From NCBI GenBank assembly GCA_024639145.1, contig JAHEIZ010000018.1, positions 1 to 48,655 of the forward strand: a stretch of DNA of 48,655 nucleotides. Reading direction: 5' to 3'. The translations under genes and the position numbers were made by a program. This DNA comes from Actinomycetes bacterium. Its GTDB lineage: Bacteria; Actinomycetota; Actinomycetes; S36-B12. Shown piece after piece: positions 29,717-39,483 of the stretch; positions within the stretch are counted from its first letter, which is position 1, and each line of letters begins with the position of its first letter. The notes under the pieces are model-generated. The model was not told the origin of the DNA. It saw only the letters and a program-made list of their open reading frames with translations, and made no database searches.

Positions 29717-30544
29717 ATGTCCGGCATCAAGAGGGAAAAGCAGCTTGCGCGAGAGAAGTTCGAGCGCCAGCAGCAGCGTCGATCAGAGACCGCCGCACGT
29801 CGGCGTAAGCGCCAGCAGCTCATCGCGATCGTCGTCGTACTCGTATTGGTCGTCGGGGCGCTCGGGTGGATCCTGGTCGGTCGCGGCGGCGACGACTCGA
29901 CCAACGCCAGCCCCACGCCCGGCGCATCTGCACTGGCGCCTTCGAGTGCCGAGCCCACCGGCGAGGCTGAGGGGAGCCTGGATTGCGCTGCTCCCGGCAC
30001 CCCAAGAGCCGACACCCTCACGTGGGAGAAGGCGCCCCAGGACGCACCAGCCAACGGCTCGAGCATCGTGCTGAACACCAACTGTGGCGACATCACTATC
30101 GCCCTGGACCCCAAGGCCCCGCAGACGATCGCCTCCGAGGCCTTCCTGGCCTCACAGGGCTTCTACAACAACACCGCCTGCCACCGGCTCACCACGGAGG
30201 GCATCTTCGTACTTCAGTGCGGTGACCCCAAGGGTGACGGAACCGGCGGTCCCGGATACACGGTGCCCGATGAGAATCTCCCGACTGACGTGGCAGACGG
30301 AGAGGTCTCCTACCCCGCGGGCACGGTGGCGATGGCGAACGCGGGTCCGGGTACGAGTGGCTCGCAGTTCTTCATCGTCTACAAGGACACCGTGCTCCCT
30401 GCCGGGTACTCCATCTGGGGCACCGTCACCTCAGGGCTCGAGATGGTCCAGGAGATCGCCGGCCTTGGAGTGTCGGGGGGATCCACCGATGGCGCCCCGA
30501 GCCAGCCGGTCTTCATTGAGTCCGCGACCGTGAAGGCCGCCTGA
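29717..30544 (+). CDS. Membrane-anchored cyclophilin-type peptidyl-prolyl isomerase
   Basis: Prolyl isomerase acting outside the membrane. It has 275 residues. A basic, Gln/Arg-rich cytoplasmic head (1-34) and one membrane helix (about 35-54) come first. A Ser/Thr/Pro/Ala linker (about 60-95) leads to a cyclophilin domain (about 95-275) with the core patterns HRLTTEGIFVLQCGDPKGDG, GTVAMANAGPGTSGSQFFI and a late WGTVTSGLEMVQEIA. AAGGAG lies 5 nt before the ATG. It corresponds to Rv2582 (PpiB) by position and build. Two paired Cys may form an export-side disulfide. Confidence 0.93.
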   Translation: MSGIKREKQLAREKFERQQQRRSETAARRRKRQQLIAIVVVLVLVVGALGWILVGRGGDDSTNASPTPGASALAPSSAEPTGEAEGSLDCAAPGTPRADTLTWEKAPQDAPANGSSIVLNTNCGDITIALDPKAPQTIASEAFLASQGFYNNTACHRLTTEGIFVLQCGDPKGDGTGGPGYTVPDENLPTDVADGEVSYPAGTVAMANAGPGTSGSQFFIVYKDTVLPAGYSIWGTVTSGLEMVQEIAGLGVSGGSTDGAPSQPVFIESATVKAA

Positions 30545-30570
30545 CCTGCGCGGCAGGCATTGGCCTCAGA

Positions 30571-30576
30571 TAGCGT
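30571..30576 (+). promoter_or_regulatory. Possible -10 for the DUF349 gene
   Basis: TAGCGT lies about 32 nt before the ATG at 30608. A short hairpin (CCTGC-GCG-GCAGG, 30545-30557) directly after the cyclophilin stop might separate the two units, but its 5-bp stem is weak. Confidence 0.35.
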
Positions 30577-30607
30577 GTCATCCGTTCCTTCACAGTCAGG
30601 AGATCCC

Positions 30608-31903
30608 ATGGCCGAGCTCACCGGCCCGGTGCCGACCCCGTCGGCACTTCGTCGTCCTGCGCCCGCGGCGCCGGCAGCACCATCCCCGTTCGGTCGAGTG
30701 ACCGATGACGGATCGGTGTTCCTGCTCGCACCCGAGGGCGAGGTGCTGGTCGGGCAGTATGCCGCAGGCACACCCGCTGAAGGACTTGCCTTCTTCCAGC
30801 GCAAGTACGACGACATGGCCGTTGAGTTGCGCCTCATCACTTCCCGTCTGGCCGATGCAAAGGCATCCGCAGAGCAAGCCGGTACCGTGCTGGCACGGGT
30901 TCGCGAGCAGCTCGCCGCTCGTTCCTTTGTCGGAGACGTCGTTGCCCTGCAGGCATCCTGTGATGTGCTCGCCTCGCTGATCGAGACAGCTCGAGTGTCC
31001 CAGCAGGCCGCCAAGGCCGAGCAGCGCGCAGCGAGTATTGCTGCCCGTGAGGCGCTCGCGAAAGAGGCCGAGGCGTTGTCGGATTCAACCGCCTGGAAAG
31101 CCACCACCGAGCGCTATGCCGCACTCGTCGAGGAATGGAAGGCACTCCCGCGCGCGGATCGCCCCACGGAACAAGAGCTTTGGAAGCGCATCAGTCACTC
31201 GCGCACCGAGTTCGACAAGCGTCGTCGTTCGCACTTCTCCGAGCTCGACTCCACGCGCAAAGTCGCACTCACTCGCAAGCGCGAGCTGATTGCACAGGCC
31301 GAGGCACTTGCATCCTCGACAGACTGGGCTGGCACCGGACGCAAACTTCGTGATCTTCTCGGGGACTGGAAGAATGCCCCTCGCGGCTCACGAGCCGATG
31401 AGGACAAGCTCTGGAAGCGATTCAAGGCTGCCCAGGATGCGTTCTACGCAGCGAAGGTCGAAGCCGAATCGGCTGCCGAAGAGGTCCTCAAGGTCAACGT
31501 CCCGGCAAAGGAGACCTTGGTCGAGCAGGCCGAGAAACTCCTGCCGATCTCCGAAGTGAAGTCTGCGAAGAGCTCGCTCCGCGATGTCCAGGACCGATGG
31601 GAGAAGGCCGGCGATATCCCCCGTGGCGACCGCGATCGTCTCGAGAAGCGCCTCAAGCGCGTCGAGGATGCGATTCGCGCGGCCGAGTCGGACTCCTGGA
31701 AGCGCAGTAATCCGGAGGCCCGTTCACGCGCGGAGTCCACCGCGAATGCGTTCAGTGGCGCTATCGAGAAGCTTCAGAAGCAGCATGACGCCGCTGCTGC
31801 TCGTGGCGATGCGTCTACGGCAGCCAAGATTGCTGAGCAGATCGCGGGAACCAAGGCGCTGCTCGCCGCTGCCGAAAAGGCTGCCAGCGAATTCAGCGGC
31901 TGA
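30608..31903 (+). CDS. DUF349-repeat protein
   Basis: A 431-residue, largely coiled-coil protein of unknown function. After a Pro/Ala-rich start and a small N-terminal region (FGRVTDDGSVFLL), at least three DUF349 repeats are visible, each a roughly 75-residue helical unit with a W...L...W pattern: about 155-210 (WKATTERYAALVEEWKALP), 230-285 (WAGTGRKLRDLLGDWKNAP) and 305-365 (DRWEKAGDIPRGDRD). I start at ATG 30608 because AGGAG lies 5 nt upstream; a GTG 16 codons earlier has none. It is convergent with relA, 2 nt between stops. DUF349 proteins beside the Rsh gene are common in actinobacteria. Confidence 0.88.
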   Translation: MAELTGPVPTPSALRRPAPAAPAAPSPFGRVTDDGSVFLLAPEGEVLVGQYAAGTPAEGLAFFQRKYDDMAVELRLITSRLADAKASAEQAGTVLARVREQLAARSFVGDVVALQASCDVLASLIETARVSQQAAKAEQRAASIAAREALAKEAEALSDSTAWKATTERYAALVEEWKALPRADRPTEQELWKRISHSRTEFDKRRRSHFSELDSTRKVALTRKRELIAQAEALASSTDWAGTGRKLRDLLGDWKNAPRGSRADEDKLWKRFKAAQDAFYAAKVEAESAAEEVLKVNVPAKETLVEQAEKLLPISEVKSAKSSLRDVQDRWEKAGDIPRGDRDRLEKRLKRVEDAIRAAESDSWKRSNPEARSRAESTANAFSGAIEKLQKQHDAAAARGDASTAAKIAEQIAGTKALLAAAEKAASEFSG

Positions 31904-31905
31904 GT

Positions 31906-34173
31906 TCACACACGATACGCGTCGTACACGCCTTCGACATTGCGAACAGCCTTAATGACCGAGCCCAGGTGCTTCGGGTCAGCCATCTCGAAGGTGAACC
32001 TCGAGTAGGCAATGCGGTCACGCGACGTCGTGACCGATGCACTCAGAATGTTCACGTGCGTGTCCGACAGGGTTCGGGTGACATCACTGAGCAGACGCGC
32101 ACGGTCCAGTGCCTCGACCTGAATATTCACAAGGAAGAGACTGTTCGAAGTCGGAGCCCACTCGACCTCAACCATGCGACTCGGTTCGGCCCGCAAACCC
32201 GGAACGTTGACGCAGTCATCTCGATGGACGGAGACGCCCGCTCCCCGTGTCACGAATCCGGTGATCTCATCTCCAGGAACGGGGGTGCAGCATCGTGCGA
32301 GCTTTACCCACACGTCGTCGGCGCCCTTGACCACCACACCCACATCGCCGGCAGTACGGGTGCGCTTGGAAATTCCCGAGGGAACGAATGCTTCGGCGAC
32401 GTCATCGGCCGCACCATCGACCCCGCCAGCGGCATCGACCAGTCGACTGATGATGGTGGTTGCACCAATACGCCCGTCGCCCACCGCGGCATAGAGTGCC
32501 GACACATCCGACTGGTGGAACTCGGCGGCAATTCCGCTGAGCGACTGGTTCGTGAGAAGTCGCTGGAGCGGCAGCCCCTGCTTGCGCATGGCACGAACAA
32601 TCGCTTCCTTGCCTTGCTCGATGGCCTCATCGCGTCGTTCACGCGAGAACCAAGCCTTGATCTTGCTCTTTGCGCGGGCTGACGCGACGAAATTCAGCCA
32701 GTCCCGTGACGGCCCGGCCCCTTCTGCCTTCGAGGTGAAGATTTCCACCACATCGCCATTGTCAAGGGTGGACTCCAACGGAACGAGCTTGCCATTGACT
32801 CGTGCACCGACGCACCGGTGCCCCACCTCGGTGTGGACTGAGTACGCGAAGTCCACGGGAGTGGCCGACGTGGGCAGGGCCACGACGTCGCCCTTGGGCG
32901 TGAAGACGAATACCTCCGAGGAGCCCAGGTCATAGCGCAGGGCGTCCATGAACTCGTCGGGATCCTCGGTCTCGCGCTGCCACTCCATGAGCTGACGCAG
33001 CCAGCCGAAGTCGTCGGGACCGGTCTTGCCTCCGACGTCGCTCTGCTTGTACCTCCAATGCGCAGCCACGCCGAACTCAGCTGCGCGATGCATATCGAAA
33101 GTGCGAATCTGAAGCTCGACCGGCTTGCCCTGCGGTCCGATCACGGAGGTGTGTAGTGACTGGTACATGTTGAACTTCGGCATCGCGATGTAGTCCTTGA
33201 AACGACCCGGAACAGGGCTCCACTTCGAGTGAAGGACGCCGAGCACTGCATAGCAGTCCCGCACCGAGTCGACGAGGATTCGCACACCGACGAGGTCATA
33301 GATCTCGGCAAAGTCACGGCCGCGAACAACCATCTTCTGGTACACGGAGTAGTAATGCTTCGGTCGGCCGGTAACCGAGGCGCGGATCTTGCTCGAGCGT
33401 AGGTCATTCTCGATGTCGTCAAGGACACTACGCAGGTACTGATCTCGCGATGGGGCACGCTGACCCACCAAGCGAACGATCTCGTCGTACATCTTCGGAT
33501 GCATCGTGGCGAAGGCGAGATCCTCAAGCTCCCATTTGACGGCGTTCATTCCGAGCCGATGAGCAAGAGGTGCGTAGATCTCGAGAGTTTCCCGCGCCTT
33601 GCGCTGTTGGCTCTCCTCGGACATCCAGCGCAAAGTACGCATATTGTGAAGTCGATCAGCGAGTTTGATGACGAGCACTCGAATATCGCGCGCCATGGCG
33701 ACGACCATCTTGCGAACAGTCTCGGATGCAGAGGCCTCGCCGTACTTGACTTTGTCGAGCTTGGTCACTCCATCGACCAATTGGGCAATCTCGTCACCGA
33801 AATCCTCGCGGAGAGCGTCGAGTGAGTAGCCCGTGTCCTCAACCGTGTCGTGCAACAGTGCGGCGGCGAGCGTAGGAGTGGTCATTCCCAGGTCGGCCAG
33901 AATCGTCGCCACGGCGAGCGGATGAGTGATGTAGGGCTCCCCCGAACGACGCGTTTGATCCCTATGAAGATAGGCGGCCATGTCATAGGCACGTTCGAGT
34001 ACACGAGTGTCGCTCTTCGGATGGAACTGACGCAAGGTGCGAAACAGTGGCTCCAGCTCCGGGTGAGACGATCTCGGAGTCACGAATCGTGATAGGCGGG
34101 AGCGGAAGCCACCTTGCTCAATGGCACTTGAAGGCATGACGGGAGCACCTGGCGGAACTCCTTCATCTGTCAC
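31906..34173 (-). CDS. relA: Bifunctional (p)ppGpp synthetase/hydrolase (Rsh)
   Basis: Makes and degrades the stringent alarmone. It has 755 residues. The HD hydrolase domain has HDTVEDT (108-114) with metal ligands intact. The synthetase domain has [17 protein letters not shown] and the RFKD (324-327) typical of bifunctional enzymes rather than the acidic ExDD of synthetase-only RelA. Then come a TGS domain (about 410-470), a helical and zinc-finger-like region with a CC pair, and a C-terminal ACT domain (about 680-755). GTG start with AGGAG 6 nt upstream. The apt gene found between relA and secF in M. tuberculosis is missing here. Confidence 0.97.
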   Translation of the reverse strand: MTDEGVPPGAPVMPSSAIEQGGFRSRLSRFVTPRSSHPELEPLFRTLRQFHPKSDTRVLERAYDMAAYLHRDQTRRSGEPYITHPLAVATILADLGMTTPTLAAALLHDTVEDTGYSLDALREDFGDEIAQLVDGVTKLDKVKYGEASASETVRKMVVAMARDIRVLVIKLADRLHNMRTLRWMSEESQQRKARETLEIYAPLAHRLGMNAVKWELEDLAFATMHPKMYDEIVRLVGQRAPSRDQYLRSVLDDIENDLRSSKIRASVTGRPKHYYSVYQKMVVRGRDFAEIYDLVGVRILVDSVRDCYAVLGVLHSKWSPVPGRFKDYIAMPKFNMYQSLHTSVIGPQGKPVELQIRTFDMHRAAEFGVAAHWRYKQSDVGGKTGPDDFGWLRQLMEWQRETEDPDEFMDALRYDLGSSEVFVFTPKGDVVALPTSATPVDFAYSVHTEVGHRCVGARVNGKLVPLESTLDNGDVVEIFTSKAEGAGPSRDWLNFVASARAKSKIKAWFSRERRDEAIEQGKEAIVRAMRKQGLPLQRLLTNQSLSGIAAEFHQSDVSALYAAVGDGRIGATTIISRLVDAAGGVDGAADDVAEAFVPSGISKRTRTAGDVGVVVKGADDVWVKLARCCTPVPGDEITGFVTRGAGVSVHRDDCVNVPGLRAEPSRMVEVEWAPTSNSLFLVNIQVEALDRARLLSDVTRTLSDTHVNILSASVTTSRDRIAYSRFTFEMADPKHLGSVIKAVRNVEGVYDAYRV

Positions 34174-34196
34174 GACATCTCCTCACGCGTAGCGCA

Positions 34197-34202
34197 ATTC
34201 TA
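34197..34202 (-). promoter_or_regulatory. Possible -10 for relA
   Basis: The minus strand reads TAGAAT, one mismatch from TATAAT, 23 nt before the relA GTG. It sits in the 58-bp gap after secF. No -35 match was found. Confidence 0.4.
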
Positions 34203-34231
34203 TGTCGAAGCGCGCCTGACGGCCCGCAGCG

Positions 34232-35275
34232 CTAGCGGCGAGAGCGTGGCTTGCGGCGGCTCGGCCCCGCGGGAGTCGTATCAACGTCGTCGGTTGCGGC
34301 GGAACCCGACGACTTTGAGGTCTGGTTGCGCCTTGCCAGCACGCGAGTGCGCAGGGCCTTCATCTCCGGCTGAGCTTCCTTGAGGGACACCAGGAACGGG
34401 GTGGCGATGAAGATCGACGAATAGGCACCCACGGCCATGCCGATCGCTAGAGCTACAGCAAGATCCAGAAGTGTTCCTGCTCCGAGGAAGCCTGCACCGA
34501 CGATGATGATCGCCATCACAGGCAGCAGTGCCACGATAGACGTGTTGATGCTTCGCATCAGGGTCTGATTGACGGCGAGGTTTGCTGCTTCGCTGTAGGT
34601 CCGCATTGCCTGGCCGGTTATCCCGCGGGTGTTCTCCTTGACCTTGTCGAACACGACGACCGTGTCGTACAAGGAGTAGCCCAGGATGGTGAGAAAGCCG
34701 ATCACGGTCGCCGGAGTAACCTCGAGACCGGTGAGAGCATAGATACCCACCGTGATGACGAGATCATGGAGTAGCGCCAAGAGGGCGGCTACTGCCATTC
34801 GCCACTCGAAGTAGATGCTCAGGAATACCATCACCAGGAGGATGAAGACGATGAGTCCCTGGAGCGCCTTCTTGGAGATCTCAGCACCCCACGTCGGACC
34901 GACCACCTGAGTCTTCACGTCGCCGGCGTTGATTCCGCAGGCCTTGGCCAGTTCGGCGCCGAGTACAACGCTCTCCTCAGGCGTGAGGGTCTCAGTCTGC
35001 ACGCGAATAGTTCCCGACGCGGTTTGAGTGACAATGGCCTGCGCACCGCTGCCGGACTCTGCCACGGTGCGAGCCTCTTCAATGCTGCATGTCGCATTGG
35101 GGAGCGAGAAGTCTGCACCGCCGCGGAATTCGATACCCAGATTCAGGCCGCGAAAGAAGAGTGCTCCAATGGCCACGAGCAGGATTACCGCCGAGATGAC
35201 GTACCAGCGGCGGCGATGGCCGACGAAGTCGATTGATGACTCACCGCTGTAGAGACGCTGTCCGAGATTGCTCAT
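34232..35275 (-). CDS. secF: Protein translocase subunit SecF
   Basis: RND-type partner of SecD that uses the proton gradient to help Sec export. It has 347 residues and six membrane helices. An N-terminal helix is at about 27-45, and an exported P1-like region carries FRGLNLGIEFRGGADF. Helices 2-6 lie from about 138 to 295, with LTILGYSLYDTVVVFDKVKEN and NQTLMRSINTS. A basic C-terminal tail ends RRKPRSRR. The ATG overlaps the secD stop by 4 nt. Confidence 0.97.
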   Translation of the reverse strand: MSNLGQRLYSGESSIDFVGHRRRWYVISAVILLVAIGALFFRGLNLGIEFRGGADFSLPNATCSIEEARTVAESGSGAQAIVTQTASGTIRVQTETLTPEESVVLGAELAKACGINAGDVKTQVVGPTWGAEISKKALQGLIVFILLVMVFLSIYFEWRMAVAALLALLHDLVITVGIYALTGLEVTPATVIGFLTILGYSLYDTVVVFDKVKENTRGITGQAMRTYSEAANLAVNQTLMRSINTSIVALLPVMAIIIVGAGFLGAGTLLDLAVALAIGMAVGAYSSIFIATPFLVSLKEAQPEMKALRTRVLARRNQTSKSSGSAATDDVDTTPAGPSRRKPRSRR

Positions 35276-36945
35276 GACTGGCCGCCTTCCTTCGCCTCAC
35301 GTCGTCTTGCCCCGGCAACCGAGGGTGGCATCGCCGATTCGGGCGTAGCCATTGTCTGTGTGCTCAGTCCTGTCCAGCGAGAACCGCGCTGCATCCAGCC
35401 GGTGCGACCCATGAGCACTACGAGCGGATGCGTGAACCAGAAGGCGACGATGATGTCGATGACCGTAGTAAGGCCGAGGACGAAAGCGAAACCACGAACG
35501 CTGCCCACCGACAGCACGTAGAGGACCACGGCTGCCAGGATCGACACGAAGTCGGCAGCGAGCAATGTACGGCGAGCGCGCACCCAGCCACTGTCGCATG
35601 CCTGGCGCAGTGAGCGACCTTCGCGGATCTCATCGCGGATTCGCTCGAAGTACACGATGAAGCTGTCAGCCGTGATACCGATGGCAACAATGGCACCTGC
35701 CACTCCAGCGAGTGTCAACGTCAAGCCGATGGCCTTGCCCATCACGACGAGTGTCAGGTACGTCATCAGGGCGGCGACGATGAGAGAGGCGATTGCCGCG
35801 ATACCAAGCGCTCGGTAGTAGAGCAGAAGGTAGATCATCACCAGTGCGAGACCCAGCAGACCCGCCAGGACGCCGGCACGCAGCTGATCGTTGCCCACGG
35901 TCGGCGAGATTGACGTGACGTCAACAGGCTCCAGTGTGACCGGAAGTGCACCGTACTTCAGGACCGCCGCGAGGTCGTTCGCTTCCTGCGAGGTGAAGTT
36001 GCCCTCGATCTGGGCCTGGCCGCCGAGGATTGGCTCATTGAATCGTGGCGCCGAGACCACGGTTCCGTCGAGCACGATGGCAAAGGCATTACAAGGGTTG
36101 GCACCCGCGGTACCGCACTCGGGAAGAGCCGACAGCGTCTTGGACGCCTCGGCCAGGGCAGAAGCACCCTCGGAGTCGAACTGCAGGGAGACGACCCAGC
36201 CGACGCCGTTCTGCTGCATGACAGCGCTGGCGCTTGTCACGTTCGTGCCCTTGATGAAGGCCGGCTGGAGGTTGTACTTTGCCGCGCCAGTCTTCTCGCA
36301 GGTTCCGAGCCATTTGGTCGGATCATCAGGAGTACCACCCTTGAAAACCTCAGGGTTCGAGCAATCGAGGTTGGCTACTTGCTCCTGATAGGCAGGCGAG
36401 TTATCCGCCGACTGGACGATCGTCGTGCCGGTCGCTGCGGTACCCGAAGCAGAGGCACTCGGCGTGGCCGAAGCGGAGGCAGAGGCGCTCGGCATGGCGG
36501 AGGCAGAGGGCGAGGCATTCGGCGACGATGCTGCCGAAGCCGCCGAGGCGGGGTTCAGGATCGCCCACACCGGCCGGAAGTCCAGGAGAGCCGTGCGCTG
36601 CACCAGTTCAAGGAGACGATCCTGGGAGAGTCCGGGAACGGACACGACGATGGTCGCGCCGTCGCCGCTGCCCTGGGTGGTGACCTCTGACTCCGCAACG
36701 CCAAGACCATCGACGCGCTGGCGCAGGATCGACACCGTTTGCTGAAGTTGCTCGTCGGTCATAGCGGCGCCCTCGACGACAGGCTTGGGCTGCAGGGTGA
36801 TCTGCGTTCCGCCCTGCAGGTCGAGTCCGAGCTTGACCGAATGCTCCGTGCCCGGCCAGAAGGCCCAGGCCGCGAGGCCGACGATGACAATCGCGAGTGC
36901 TACGAGGAGACGAAGCGGGCGTGCGGAAGTTACGGGGCGAGCCAC
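35272..36945 (-). CDS. secD: Protein translocase subunit SecD
   Basis: Large RND-like component of the Sec accessory complex. It has 557 residues. Membrane helix 1 (about 11-30) is followed by the export-side P1 domain starting LGLDLQGGTQITL. The C-terminal five-helix RND module has LGLALVMIYLLLYYR, GVAGAIVAIGITADSFIVYFERIRDE and the helix that follows. Start is GTG 36945 with AGGAA 5 nt upstream; the open frame reaches into yajC but that part is not SecD. A 43-residue Ala/Ser/Pro run (132-174) interrupts P1. Confidence 0.96.
   Translation of the reverse strand: MARPVTSARPLRLLVALAIVIVGLAAWAFWPGTEHSVKLGLDLQGGTQITLQPKPVVEGAAMTDEQLQQTVSILRQRVDGLGVAESEVTTQGSGDGATIVVSVPGLSQDRLLELVQRTALLDFRPVWAILNPASAASAASSPNASPSASAMPSASASASATPSASASGTAATGTTIVQSADNSPAYQEQVANLDCSNPEVFKGGTPDDPTKWLGTCEKTGAAKYNLQPAFIKGTNVTSASAVMQQNGVGWVVSLQFDSEGASALAEASKTLSALPECGTAGANPCNAFAIVLDGTVVSAPRFNEPILGGQAQIEGNFTSQEANDLAAVLKYGALPVTLEPVDVTSISPTVGNDQLRAGVLAGLLGLALVMIYLLLYYRALGIAAIASLIVAALMTYLTLVVMGKAIGLTLTLAGVAGAIVAIGITADSFIVYFERIRDEIREGRSLRQACDSGWVRARRTLLAADFVSILAAVVLYVLSVGSVRGFAFVLGLTTVIDIIVAFWFTHPLVVLMGRTGWMQRGSRWTGLSTQTMATPESAMPPSVAGARRREAKEGGQS
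36424..36552 (-). repeat. Low-complexity Ala/Ser/Pro tract inside secD
   Basis: About 129 bp encode residues 132-174, nearly all Ala, Ser, Pro and Thr, with repeated SAS/SASA and PSAS units. At DNA level the tract repeats a GAGGCAGAGGC/GGCATTCGG-like theme with imperfect copies. It lies in the exported P1 domain and is likely a flexible linker that can vary by slippage. Confidence 0.75.
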
Positions 36946-36955
36946 AGGGGTTCCT

Positions 36956-37237
36956 TTACTCGGCCGGAGCGTCGACGACGGGAGTGATAACGCGCGAGAC
37001 GGCAGCCGGGAGAATCCGGATGACAACACCGGGTGCAATCGACAGCTCGATCTCCTCGGCGGTCGAGGAAACAACCGTTCCGAAGATGCCCGAACTGGTC
37101 ATGATGTCGGTGCCGGGACCCACGTTGGAGATGAGCTCCGCCATCTTCTTCTTGCGATTCTGCGACGGCCGGATGACCAGGAGGTAGAACACGGCAACGA
37201 TCAGGATGAGGGGCAGGAAACTGCCGATGCTGTCCAT
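36956..37237 (-). CDS. yajC: Preprotein translocase accessory protein YajC
   Basis: Small single-pass partner of SecDF. It has 93 residues, with one helix at about 7-24 (FLPLILIVAVFYLLVIRP), the conserved basic turn RPSQNRKKK and a cytoplasmic beta-rich tail GTDIMTSSGIFGTVV. AAGGAG lies 6 nt before the ATG. It lies 10 nt upstream of secD. The 63-bp gap to ruvB carries a hairpin and a possible promoter. Confidence 0.95.
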   Translation of the reverse strand: MDSIGSFLPLILIVAVFYLLVIRPSQNRKKKMAELISNVGPGTDIMTSSGIFGTVVSSTAEEIELSIAPGVVIRILPAAVSRVITPVVDAPAE

Positions 37238-37253
37238 GAACTACTCCTTGATA

Positions 37254-37278
37254 GGCCCGGCGGGCACACGGTCGGGCC
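37254..37278 (-). other. Hairpin between ruvB and yajC
   Basis: A 6-bp stem GGCCCG/CGGGCC with a 13-nt loop. It ends just before the yajC ribosome site. It could end ruvCAB transcription or be a structured yajC leader; the stem is too short to decide. Confidence 0.4.
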
Positions 37279-37284
37279 AGCCTA
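37279..37284 (-). promoter_or_regulatory. Possible -10 for yajC-secD-secF
   Basis: The minus strand reads TAGGCT 41 nt before the yajC ATG. If used, the transcript would begin with the hairpin at 37254-37278. Confidence 0.35.
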
Positions 37285-37300
37285 TCTGCTCCCTCGTGCT

Positions 37301-38326
37301 CTAGAGATCGAGCATGCCCTGCGAGGTCTCGGGACGAAGGCCGAGGTGCGCCCAGGCGGCAGGAGTGGCGACGCGGCCTCGCGGCGTACGCATGACCAGC
37401 CCTAGACGAACCAGGAAGGGCTCAGCCACGGTCTCGATGGTCTCGGGCTCCTCGCCGACAGCCACGGCCAAGGTCGACAGGCCAACTGGTCCCCCGCCGA
37501 ATCGGCGCACGAGGAGGTCAAGGACGGCACGATCGATGCGATCGAGCCCGAGGTGATCGACTTCGTAGAGATCGAGTGCGGACCGGGCCGTGGCAAGGTC
37601 GATATCTCCGCTGCCATGGACCTGTGCCCAGTCGCGAACGCGGCGTAGCAGACGGTTGGCAATGCGCGGTGTACCGCGGCACCTCCCTGCGATCTCGGCA
37701 GCACCATCGTCGGTAATGCTCATCTCGAGCAGGGTGGCAGAACGCTGGATAATCACGATGAGATCGACTGGATCGTAGAAGTCCAGATGCGCGGTGAAGC
37801 CGAACCTGTCGCGCAAGGGGCTCGGGAGAAGACCTGCCCTCGTCGTGGCGCCCACAAGAGTGAAAGGCGCGATGTCGAGTGGAATGGCCGTAGCACCGGG
37901 ACCCTTACCGACCACGACGTCGACCCGGAAGTCCTCCATAGCGAGATAGAGCATCTCCTCGGCAGGCCTTGAGGTGCGGTGAATCTCGTCGAGGAATAGC
38001 ACCTCGCCGGGCTGCAGACTCGAGAGCACTGCTGCTACATCTCCTGCATGTTGCAGAGCCGGGCCGGAGGTGATGCGCAGCGGAGCCTGCATCTCAGTGG
38101 CGATGATGGTGGCCAACGTGGTCTTGCCGAGCCCGGGCGGACCGCTTAGTAGGACGTGATCTGCAGGTCGCTGGCGACGACCCGCCGCTTCGAGAACCAG
38201 CCCCAGCTGTGACTTCACACGCTCCTGGCCGACGAAGTCTGCGAGGCGAGTCGGCCTCAGTGCGCCCTCGACGACGAGATCCTCCGGATACCCCTGAGCA
38301 TCGACGATGCTGTCATCCCGCGCCAT
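37301..38326 (-). CDS. ruvB: Holliday junction branch-migration ATPase RuvB
   Basis: AAA+ motor that drives branch migration with RuvA. It has 341 residues. [11 protein letters not shown] is at 31-41, Walker [10 protein letters not shown] at 62-70, Walker [10 protein letters not shown], sensor region GATTRAG, arginine finger SPLRDRFG, and a C-terminal winged-helix with [14 protein letters not shown]. The ATG follows the ruvA stop by 1 nt. Confidence 0.98.
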   Translation of the reverse strand: MARDDSIVDAQGYPEDLVVEGALRPTRLADFVGQERVKSQLGLVLEAAGRRQRPADHVLLSGPPGLGKTTLATIIATEMQAPLRITSGPALQHAGDVAAVLSSLQPGEVLFLDEIHRTSRPAEEMLYLAMEDFRVDVVVGKGPGATAIPLDIAPFTLVGATTRAGLLPSPLRDRFGFTAHLDFYDPVDLIVIIQRSATLLEMSITDDGAAEIAGRCRGTPRIANRLLRRVRDWAQVHGSGDIDLATARSALDLYEVDHLGLDRIDRAVLDLLVRRFGGGPVGLSTLAVAVGEEPETIETVAEPFLVRLGLVMRTPRGRVATPAAWAHLGLRPETSQGMLDL

Positions 38327-38327
38327 G

Positions 38328-38936
38328 TCAGGACCTGTCCAGCGATCGGAGTGCTGCCTTCAACAAGACGGGTATGTCAGCAGCCCCCTGCGCGAGTTGT
38401 TCATCGGCGAGCTCTGAGACTGACGAAATCGCCGCATCGGCCTCGCGAGCCGACCAGCCGAGCGAGGTGAGGCCCGCGTGCACGCGTGCCTGCCACCCGG
38501 CAGCCGGCGCACTCGAGGAGCTCTGGCCCCTGGCGGGCGCACCGATGCGGTCGCGCAATTCGAGGATGACGCGTTGCGCACCCTTCGAACCTAGGCCTGA
38601 CACCTTGGTCAGGGCCTTGGTGTCCTCGGCAGCGATGGCACGTCGAAGATCATCAGGAGACATCGCGGCGAGGACCGCTAGTGCGATTCGAGGACCGATG
38701 CCATTCACCGTCTGCACGAGTTCGAATACCGATTTCTCATCAGCATCGAGAAAGCCGTACACGGTCCAGGCATCCTCACGGATCACCATCGACGTGATGA
38801 GCTGCACGTGCTCGCCAATGCGCACGGACAGCGCAGTTGCCGGGGTCACCGTCACGGTCACACCAATCGGGCCGATATCCACGACGAGAGAATCAGCCCC
38901 GATGTCCACGACACTCCCCCGGACGAAGGCGATCAT
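38328..38936 (-). CDS. ruvA: Holliday junction DNA-binding protein RuvA
   Basis: Tetrameric junction-binding partner of RuvB. It has 202 residues. The OB domain (1-65) starts [14 protein letters not shown] double helix-hairpin-helix region (about 70-145) has [14 protein letters not shown] and [17 protein letters not shown] flexible Ser/Ala linker leads to the C-terminal RuvB-contact domain (about 155-202). I start at ATG 38936, which overlaps the ruvC stop by 4 nt; the longer frame is inside ruvC. Confidence 0.97.
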   Translation of the reverse strand: MIAFVRGSVVDIGADSLVVDIGPIGVTVTVTPATALSVRIGEHVQLITSMVIREDAWTVYGFLDADEKSVFELVQTVNGIGPRIALAVLAAMSPDDLRRAIAAEDTKALTKVSGLGSKGAQRVILELRDRIGAPARGQSSSSAPAAGWQARVHAGLTSLGWSAREADAAISSVSELADEQLAQGAADIPVLLKAALRSLDRS

Positions 38937-39448
38937 CGGGCCGCTGCCTCGAGCGCTGCGGAGATCTTCGCCTGTGCAGCGCCCCGCCACACGTGGCACA
39001 CGGCAATCGCCACGGCATCAGCAGCGTCGGCCGGCTTCGGCGGTGCCGGCAGGCGAAGGAGGCGCGTGACCATTGCAGTGACCTGTGCCTTGTCTGCCCG
39101 GCCATTGCCGGTGACGGCAGCCTTGACCTCGGTGGGCGTGTGAGTGGCAACCGGAATGCCACGTCGCGCGGCAACCAGGAAGCCCATCGCGGCGGCCTGG
39201 GCCGTACCCATGGCGCTGCGCACATTGTGCTGGCTGAAGACTCGTTCAACGGCCACGACCTCGGGCTCAAACTCAGCCATGAGGGCTTCGAGGGCACGCT
39301 CCACCAGGAGCAGTCGCTCGGGAAGGGGGAGATCCGGCAACGTGGTGATGACGCCGATATGCAGGGCATCCAGAGGTCTGCCGGGAGCACCGGAGATCAC
39401 TGCCACCCCGCACCGGGTAAGGCCGGGATCAATCCCTAGTACGCGCAT
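38933..39448 (-). CDS. ruvC: Holliday junction resolvase RuvC
   Basis: Endonuclease that cuts Holliday junctions. It has 171 residues. The RNase H-fold acidic residues align with the E. coli set: D7 (GIDPG), E68 (AVERVF), D141 and D144 (PADAADA). I start at ATG 39448 because GGAGG lies 4 nt upstream; an 18-residue longer frame runs through the LexA site. First gene of ruvC-ruvA-ruvB, with a LexA operator about 19 nt before the start, so the operon is predicted to be SOS-induced. Confidence 0.97.
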   Translation of the reverse strand: MRVLGIDPGLTRCGVAVISGAPGRPLDALHIGVITTLPDLPLPERLLLVERALEALMAEFEPEVVAVERVFSQHNVRSAMGTAQAAAMGFLVAARRGIPVATHTPTEVKAAVTGNGRADKAQVTAMVTRLLRLPAPPKPADAADAVAIAVCHVWRGAAQAKISAALEAAAR

Positions 39449-39466
39449 GATCCCTCCGAGTGCCAT

Positions 39467-39482
39467 CCGAACATGTGTTCGA
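39467..39482 (-). promoter_or_regulatory. LexA (SOS) operator of ruvCAB
   Basis: On the minus strand TCGAACACATGTTCGG. It contains the full GAAC-N4-GTTC core of gram-positive LexA boxes with matching flanks (TCGAAC / GTTCGG), 15 of 16 positions symmetric to the consensus palindrome TCGAAC-N4-GTTCGA. It begins 1 nt after a TAGAGT -10 box, so LexA would cover the transcription start. Confidence 0.88.
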
Positions 39483-39483
39483 C

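Noticed and set aside
36946-37074. Longer secD start inside yajC
   Set aside because: The residues have no SecD similarity; GTG 36945 has a ribosome site.
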